From: Cryptobacterium curtum DSM 15641
GTDB lineage: Bacteria > Actinomycetota > Coriobacteriia > Coriobacteriales > Eggerthellaceae
Assembly: GCF_000023845.1 (NCBI RefSeq)
Contig: NC_013170.1
Span: 806,001-870,000, forward strand
Length of the DNA stretch: 64,000 nt
Direction of reading: 5' to 3'
How positions within the stretch are numbered: position 1 is the stretch's first letter; every line of letters begins with the position of its first letter. The position numbers were made by a program, and so were the translations under genes. The notes beneath the pieces are model-generated. The model did not search any database. It was not told where the DNA came from and saw only the letters and a list, made by a program, of their open reading frames with translations. Below, one piece after another: positions 59,650 to 64,000 of this stretch.

Positions 59650-60798
59650 TCACGACGATGCTGAGGTTGCTGTTGAAGTCGCCCGTCCAGAAGAGTGCGT
59701 CTTCTCCCACTCAGCCAAGATATCGCTAAAGCGATAGGTGGTATTTACAATACCTTTTGCATTTTCTTCAAGCGTCACCGCTTCACCATTGATTTTAACG
59801 GATATCGCCTTCCGCTCTGAGCAAACCAATTTGAGCGAATCCGTAAAATCATACGATCCAGAAGCCGGGCCGTTTACATCACCAGCGGTCTGCCGAGTAC
59901 CATCGACATATATCTCAAGGTAGGTTGAAGAGCCCTGAGCAATCGTGTATTCAAATGTTCCATGGTCAGGAGCGCTTTCAGACGACGTTGTACCTGTTTG
60001 ATTGCTTTCTGCCTCGGAATCTGAAGACGTATCGCTCGATTGCGACTGAGAAACGGTGGTAACCGGCATGGTTTCCACAGCAGTATTGGAAGATTGCCCG
60101 CGGCCATGGAAGAAAAATAACCAGATCAGTACCACGATCAGCAGGAGTACCGCCGCGCCGATAATAAAGGGAGCAATGCTGCGTGCTGACGTATTAGACG
60201 ATATCGATGAGGCACCCGTATACTGGCTCGCCACAAAAGGAATACGACTCAAGAAGCCGCCTTCTCCTCGTTCTGACGACTCGTCACTGAACCGTCGAGT
60301 GCTCCGTGAATTCTGGGTTATGTAGGTATCTGCCCCCGTCAGACCACCGACATAGGATCCGTTTTGCCGCGTGCGGTGAGTTTGACTCGCAGCACCTTCA
60401 GAACGGCTACGACCAGTTCGTGACGATGTATGATCGGTGCGCCCTTGCGTCCGTGAAAGACGAGAAGAAGAACGACGCGAGAGACGTGAAGACTCGACAT
60501 CGTCAGGCATATCGATGCCTGAACTCCGTCGATGTTGCTGCGAAAGGCTCGCTTGATAGGCGTAAAGTTCTTCGATAAACATCCCGGTTATCTCAGTTGG
60601 ATTTAAACCAAGATAGCGTGCATATCCGTTTACCATATTGCGAGTATATCCACGTGGCGGCATCGCAGCAAAATTACCATCCTCGATAGCACGCAAGATA
60701 TCAGGGCGGATGCGCAAGCGGCGCGCCGTGGCGTTGAGGCCGAGGCCCTTGCGTTCACGTGTCTGGCGTAGTATCTCGCCAAAGCCGATCTCGTCCAT
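59650..60798 (-). CDS. RodZ-like protein with N-terminal helix-turn-helix
   Basis: A 382-residue cytoskeletal-type membrane protein. Residues 4-70 are a HTH_25 domain (FGEILRQTRERKGLGLNATARRL...RAIEDGNF), which binds MreB in rods rather than DNA. A Ser/Arg-rich linker follows, one transmembrane helix lies at about 205-225 (PFIIGAAVLLLIVVLIWLFF), and an external DUF4115-type beta domain ends the protein. It begins 7 bp after ftsK. mreB itself is not in the window. Confidence 0.85.
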   Translation of the reverse strand: MDEIGFGEILRQTRERKGLGLNATARRLRIRPDILRAIEDGNFAAMPPRGYTRNMVNGYARYLGLNPTEITGMFIEELYAYQASLSQQHRRSSGIDMPDDVESSRLSRRSSSRLSRTQGRTDHTSSRTGRSRSEGAASQTHRTRQNGSYVGGLTGADTYITQNSRSTRRFSDESSERGEGGFLSRIPFVASQYTGASSISSNTSARSIAPFIIGAAVLLLIVVLIWLFFFHGRGQSSNTAVETMPVTTVSQSQSSDTSSDSEAESNQTGTTSSESAPDHGTFEYTIAQGSSTYLEIYVDGTRQTAGDVNGPASGSYDFTDSLKLVCSERKAISVKINGEAVTLEENAKGIVNTTYRFSDILAEWEKTHSSGRATSTATSASS

Positions 60799-60805
60799 CT
60801 ACTGT

Positions 60806-63292
60806 CTACTCTCCGGAATCCTCATCGTTCATTTCAAATGCCTTGAGGGTTTCCAATTCCATTGTGTCAACGAGTACCTCACGGGGTTTGCTGCCATTGG
60901 GCGGCCCCACAATACCCTTTTCTTCCAACATATCCATTATACGCCCTGCTCGCGAATAACCAACTTTCAGTCGACGCTGTATATTAGAGGTCGAACCAAA
61001 ACCAGAATTAACCACGATTTCAGCAGCATCCCAAATAAGCGGATCGTCGGAACTGCTCCGACCACCTGACCCATCGGGCATCGTATCACCAATAGACATG
61101 ACATTAGTTTGCAGGATCTCTTGATGGTATTCAGGTTCACCCTGCGCCTTCAGATGATCGACCACCGATTCGATTTCTTTGTTCGACGTAAAGCAGCCCT
61201 GCAAGCGCTGCGGTTTGGGATATTCGGGCTTGCCGTAGAGCATATCGCCATTGCCGATAAGGTTTTCAGCACCTGTTGCATCAAGAATAACGCGCGAATC
61301 GATACCAGAAGCCACCGTTAACGCCATGCGGTTTGTGATATTCGCCTTAATAAGGCCCGTCACGACATTGGTAGAAGGCCGCTGCGTGGCGATAATCATA
61401 TGGATACCCGCAGCACGCGCCAACTGAGCCAACCGACTAATGCTGAATTCAACTTCTTTGCCTACGTTCATCATGAGGTCAGCCAACTCGTCGATCACAA
61501 TGACAATATAGGGTATTTCTTCAGCAGCCTCATCGCCGATCATCATGCCATTCTGCGCTTTTGAGTTGTACTGAGCGATATTGCGCGCACCCACCTTTGA
61601 GAAAAGCTTAAGACGCCGCTCCATTTCTGCAACTGCCCAAGAAAGGGCGCTGGCGGCCTCTTTGCATTCGGTTACAACGGGTACATAGAGATGGGGAATG
61701 CCGTTATACGGGGTAAATTCAACGCGTTTCGGGTCGATCATAATGAAGCGCACCTCAGCTGGTGTCGCACGCATCAGGATCGACATGATCATGCCGTTGA
61801 TGGCAACCGATTTACCTGACCCGGTGGTGCCAGCTACCAGCAAGTGCGGCATCTTTGCAAGGTCGTTGACGATGGGGTGCCCTTCGACATCTTCTCCGAT
61901 AGCTACCTGCAGTGGACCAGCACCAGCCACATCAAGCACATCACCCAAAAAGACGGTACGTCGATTGACATTGGGCACTTCAATGCCAACGTAATTTGTG
62001 CCGGGAACAGGTGAAAAGATGCGCACACCCTGCGATGCCATAGCGAGTGCAATGTCATCGGTAAGGCCCGTAACACGACTGACGCGCACACCAGAAGGAA
62101 GCGCCACCTTAAAGAGGGTGACCGTTGGGCCAGCAGCCCACCCTTCAACCGAAACGTCCACGCCAAAATCAGCAAGCGTATCTTGCAATAACTGCGCTGT
62201 CTGGCGCAGGGTTTCTTCCCCTTCACCATCTGACGTTCGGGGGTCTTTTCGCATGAGCAAACTTGCCGCGGGAAGCTCGAAACCCTCTGACGGATGTGGA
62301 ACAGCACCAGCACTGCGAGCAGGTGTCGATTGACCTCCCGCCGATTTGCTGGCGCTTTTCTTTTTGCCTAATGTTCGGGTAAGCGCCTGGGTGTCAGAAC
62401 GCCCGACAGCGGCAGCAGCGCGCGAAAGCGGAGAGAGCGGTTCGGTTGGCGAAGCAGCAGAAGCGCGACCGCGCACAATACGTGCCGTTGGCATGGCATC
62501 TTCACCTTTTTGCTGCCCGGTTGCCCCTGCGCTGTTGGCAGCACGGCGTACCTTGCGCGTACGCGTCTGATACGGTTCCATGCCATTGGCTGATGCATTT
62601 TTATTTTCCGCCTGCTCTTCAGCAACTTTCTGTTGACGCATCGATCGTACTTTTTCAACCAAGCCATTAACGGAAAACCCAATAACGATAAGCGCGATGA
62701 GTATGGCCCCAATAGCCACCACGGCGGCTGCTTGCTGCCCGAAGAGCGTTAAAAGAACCCACGCGATCAGCGCGCCGGCATAGCCGCCTTGGGCGATAAG
62801 ATGCCTCTCCTGAAAGAGCACATCAGAAGACGACGATGCAACATTCGGCGTAAAGACAGCAAACAACGTCAGCAACGAGAAAAAGAGGATAATAAGGCCA
62901 AGCGCAACGCGTACGCTCATTTTTTCGCCCACGCGTCCGATAAAAAGCACCGCTGCGATAAGCAGAAGAACAATTGGCAGTAGAAAAGCGCCGATACCTA
63001 ATCCAATATGGAGCATATTGGAAAGCCATTCAGTCACCAGGCCGTTCGATGGTAAACAGGCTGCCAAAAACAGGACAATACCCGCAACCGCACAAATAAC
63101 GCCCGCTATATCACGGCGCGACTTTTCATCAAGAAGATGATCGACATCGCCAACGCGTGCGGCCCGACTAGCTGATTGAGCCTTACGCGGTTGACGAGAA
63201 GCTGTCCGTGTATTCTTGCGCGCGGCTGCTTTTCCCTTGGCTGAACGAGCCAAACCCTGCTCCTTTATCCACGGTGCCGCCATGTGCAGCAC
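60806..63292 (-). CDS. ftsK: DNA translocase FtsK/SpoIIIE
   Basis: An 828-residue septal DNA pump. An N-terminal Lys/Arg-rich tail precedes four to five membrane helices (about 65-220). A flexible linker leads to the motor with Walker A AGTTGSGKSVAINGMI and Walker B YIVIVIDELADLMM, and a C-terminal gamma winged helix (TSNIQRRLKVGYSRAGRIMDMLEEKGIVGPP, described in part) reads KOPS-like sites. The GTG at 63292 has GGGGAG 5 bases upstream; the ATG at 63283 is the alternative. It follows rnj by 34 bp. Confidence 0.94.
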   Translation of the reverse strand: MLHMAAPWIKEQGLARSAKGKAAARKNTRTASRQPRKAQSASRAARVGDVDHLLDEKSRRDIAGVICAVAGIVLFLAACLPSNGLVTEWLSNMLHIGLGIGAFLLPIVLLLIAAVLFIGRVGEKMSVRVALGLIILFFSLLTLFAVFTPNVASSSSDVLFQERHLIAQGGYAGALIAWVLLTLFGQQAAAVVAIGAILIALIVIGFSVNGLVEKVRSMRQQKVAEEQAENKNASANGMEPYQTRTRKVRRAANSAGATGQQKGEDAMPTARIVRGRASAASPTEPLSPLSRAAAAVGRSDTQALTRTLGKKKSASKSAGGQSTPARSAGAVPHPSEGFELPAASLLMRKDPRTSDGEGEETLRQTAQLLQDTLADFGVDVSVEGWAAGPTVTLFKVALPSGVRVSRVTGLTDDIALAMASQGVRIFSPVPGTNYVGIEVPNVNRRTVFLGDVLDVAGAGPLQVAIGEDVEGHPIVNDLAKMPHLLVAGTTGSGKSVAINGMIMSILMRATPAEVRFIMIDPKRVEFTPYNGIPHLYVPVVTECKEAASALSWAVAEMERRLKLFSKVGARNIAQYNSKAQNGMMIGDEAAEEIPYIVIVIDELADLMMNVGKEVEFSISRLAQLARAAGIHMIIATQRPSTNVVTGLIKANITNRMALTVASGIDSRVILDATGAENLIGNGDMLYGKPEYPKPQRLQGCFTSNKEIESVVDHLKAQGEPEYHQEILQTNVMSIGDTMPDGSGGRSSSDDPLIWDAAEIVVNSGFGSTSNIQRRLKVGYSRAGRIMDMLEEKGIVGPPNGSKPREVLVDTMELETLKAFEMNDEDSGE

Positions 63293-63326
63293 CCGTTCTC
63301 CCCTACGTATTGTTTAATGCTCTTAT

Positions 63327-64000
63327 TTACAGTTCAATCAGGTTAACGATAACCATTGGACGCTGTTTAATACTTTCCCACATAAAGGACTGAAGTGCCT
63401 GACGACAGGCCTTTTCATAATCGCGCCGCTTACGTGACCCGTCGGTAATAACCTTCTCAAGCGCCCGCTTGACAGTAGTGGCTGCATCCTCCGCCAAATA
63501 GGCATCGTCGCCACCAGTAATGCCACGCATCTGCACCTGTACACTACCACGAACCGAACCAGAAGACCGATCGATAGCGCAGGCAATTGTAGCAATTCCC
63601 TGTTCAACCAGAGCGCTACGTTCGTCGAGGACATCCTGACTCGTATCACCAACTGACAGACCATCAACGAAAACAATACCGCTTTGTACAGGGTCGCCTT
63701 CGCGTACATTGCCCCCTGATAGCACAAGTGATTCACCATTTTCGAGAATGAATATCTTGTCAGGATCAATGCCTACCGCACGTCCCAATTGAGCATGAGC
63801 CCGCAGATGTGCCGCTTCACCATGAACCGGCATGAAGGCACGTGGCTTCACGATAGAAAGCATGATTTTTAATTCTTCAGCGCCCGCATGCCCTGAAACA
63901 TGAACGCGCGCACGGTTTTTGTCGTAGACATCGGCTCCAACCTTGGCAAGCAGGTTAACAACGCGCGTTACCGCCTTTTCGTTGCCCGGTACCGGAGTTG
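63327..64000 (-). CDS. rnj: Ribonuclease J, C-terminal part (cut by window edge)
   Basis: The frame is open to the last base, and about 330 N-terminal residues including the main metallo-beta-lactamase motifs are outside the window. Visible are TPVPGNEKAVTRVVNLL, the beta-CASP signature VHVSGHAGAEELKIML and PRAFMPVHGEAAHLRAHA, and a C-terminal domain ending in FMWESIKQRPMVIVNLIEL. RNase J is a 5'-exonuclease and endonuclease acting with RNase Y in mRNA decay; both are encoded in this window. The ATG at 63863 is internal. Confidence 0.92.
   Translation of the reverse strand, partial: TPVPGNEKAVTRVVNLLAKVGADVYDKNRARVHVSGHAGAEELKIMLSIVKPRAFMPVHGEAAHLRAHAQLGRAVGIDPDKIFILENGESLVLSGGNVREGDPVQSGIVFVDGLSVGDTSQDVLDERSALVEQGIATIACAIDRSSGSVRGSVQVQMRGITGGDDAYLAEDAATTVKRALEKVITDGSRKRRDYEKACRQALQSFMWESIKQRPMVIVNLIEL

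Overview
The window looks like a chromosomal backbone segment of a Coriobacteriia/Eggerthellaceae-type actinobacterium, perhaps Cryptobacterium-like. This is inferred from gene order and content, because no search was run. The evidence is a roughly balanced base composition; the actinobacterial block uvrC-rapZ-yvcK-whiA-gap-pgk-tpiA-gpmI-secG; a lexA/nrdR arrangement like that of mycobacteria and corynebacteria; menaquinone biosynthesis (menA); and an anaerobe-type energy-converting [NiFe] hydrogenase. I see no insertion sequence, integrase island, prophage or CRISPR array.

Layout. 1-4523 (+): end of ribulose-phosphate epimerase, a cysteine desulfurase, Nif3, a zinc-ribbon coiled-coil protein and a dGTPase-like HD protein. 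4577-5589: azlCD amino-acid exporter from an apparently leaderless promoter. 5813-15853 (+): rplS, rnhB, yraN, comM, dprA, trmFO, xerC and uvrA, a conserved translation/DNA-processing neighbourhood that here lacks its usual lepB and topA members. gdhA (-) ends convergently with uvrA at a shared hairpin and diverges from uvrC. 17723-28027 (+): uvrC, rapZ, yvcK, whiA, lower glycolysis and secG. 28087-28986: four tRNA genes (Leu-GAG, Gly-GCC, Cys-GCA, Val-GAC), with a strongly structured non-coding stretch between the first two.

29207-34576 (+) is a six-gene Ech-type membrane hydrogenase whose large subunit keeps all four Ni-binding cysteines. Next come a CDP-alcohol phosphotransferase, a D,D-carboxypeptidase, a zinc-ribbon/FHA protein, gluQ and a peptidase E-like gene with a different codon look. 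On the minus strand are menA and a coiled-coil/3D-domain wall protein. galE, a phosphosugar mutase and birA follow on plus, then about 700 bp of AT-rich DNA containing a 127-nt nested fold.

46012-55960 is a DNA-damage and RNA-metabolism region. A small tail-anchored protein, nrdR and dut run leftwards, and lexA runs rightwards. The shared 108-bp spacer holds three LexA-box-like palindromes exactly 28 bp apart. Further along on minus are miaA, miaB, spoVS, an unfamiliar GHKL ATPase, rny, recX and recA; recA has its own LexA box inside a near-consensus promoter. The minus-strand series continues upstream with a fused pgsA-cinA gene, rimO, yajQ, rodZ, ftsK and the C-terminal part of RNase J at the window edge.

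The best candidates for something undescribed are the LexA-controlled tail-anchored protein, the GHKL ATPase in the rny/spoVS locus, the PgsA-CinA fusion with its palindrome-bearing linker, and the two structured intergenic regions.
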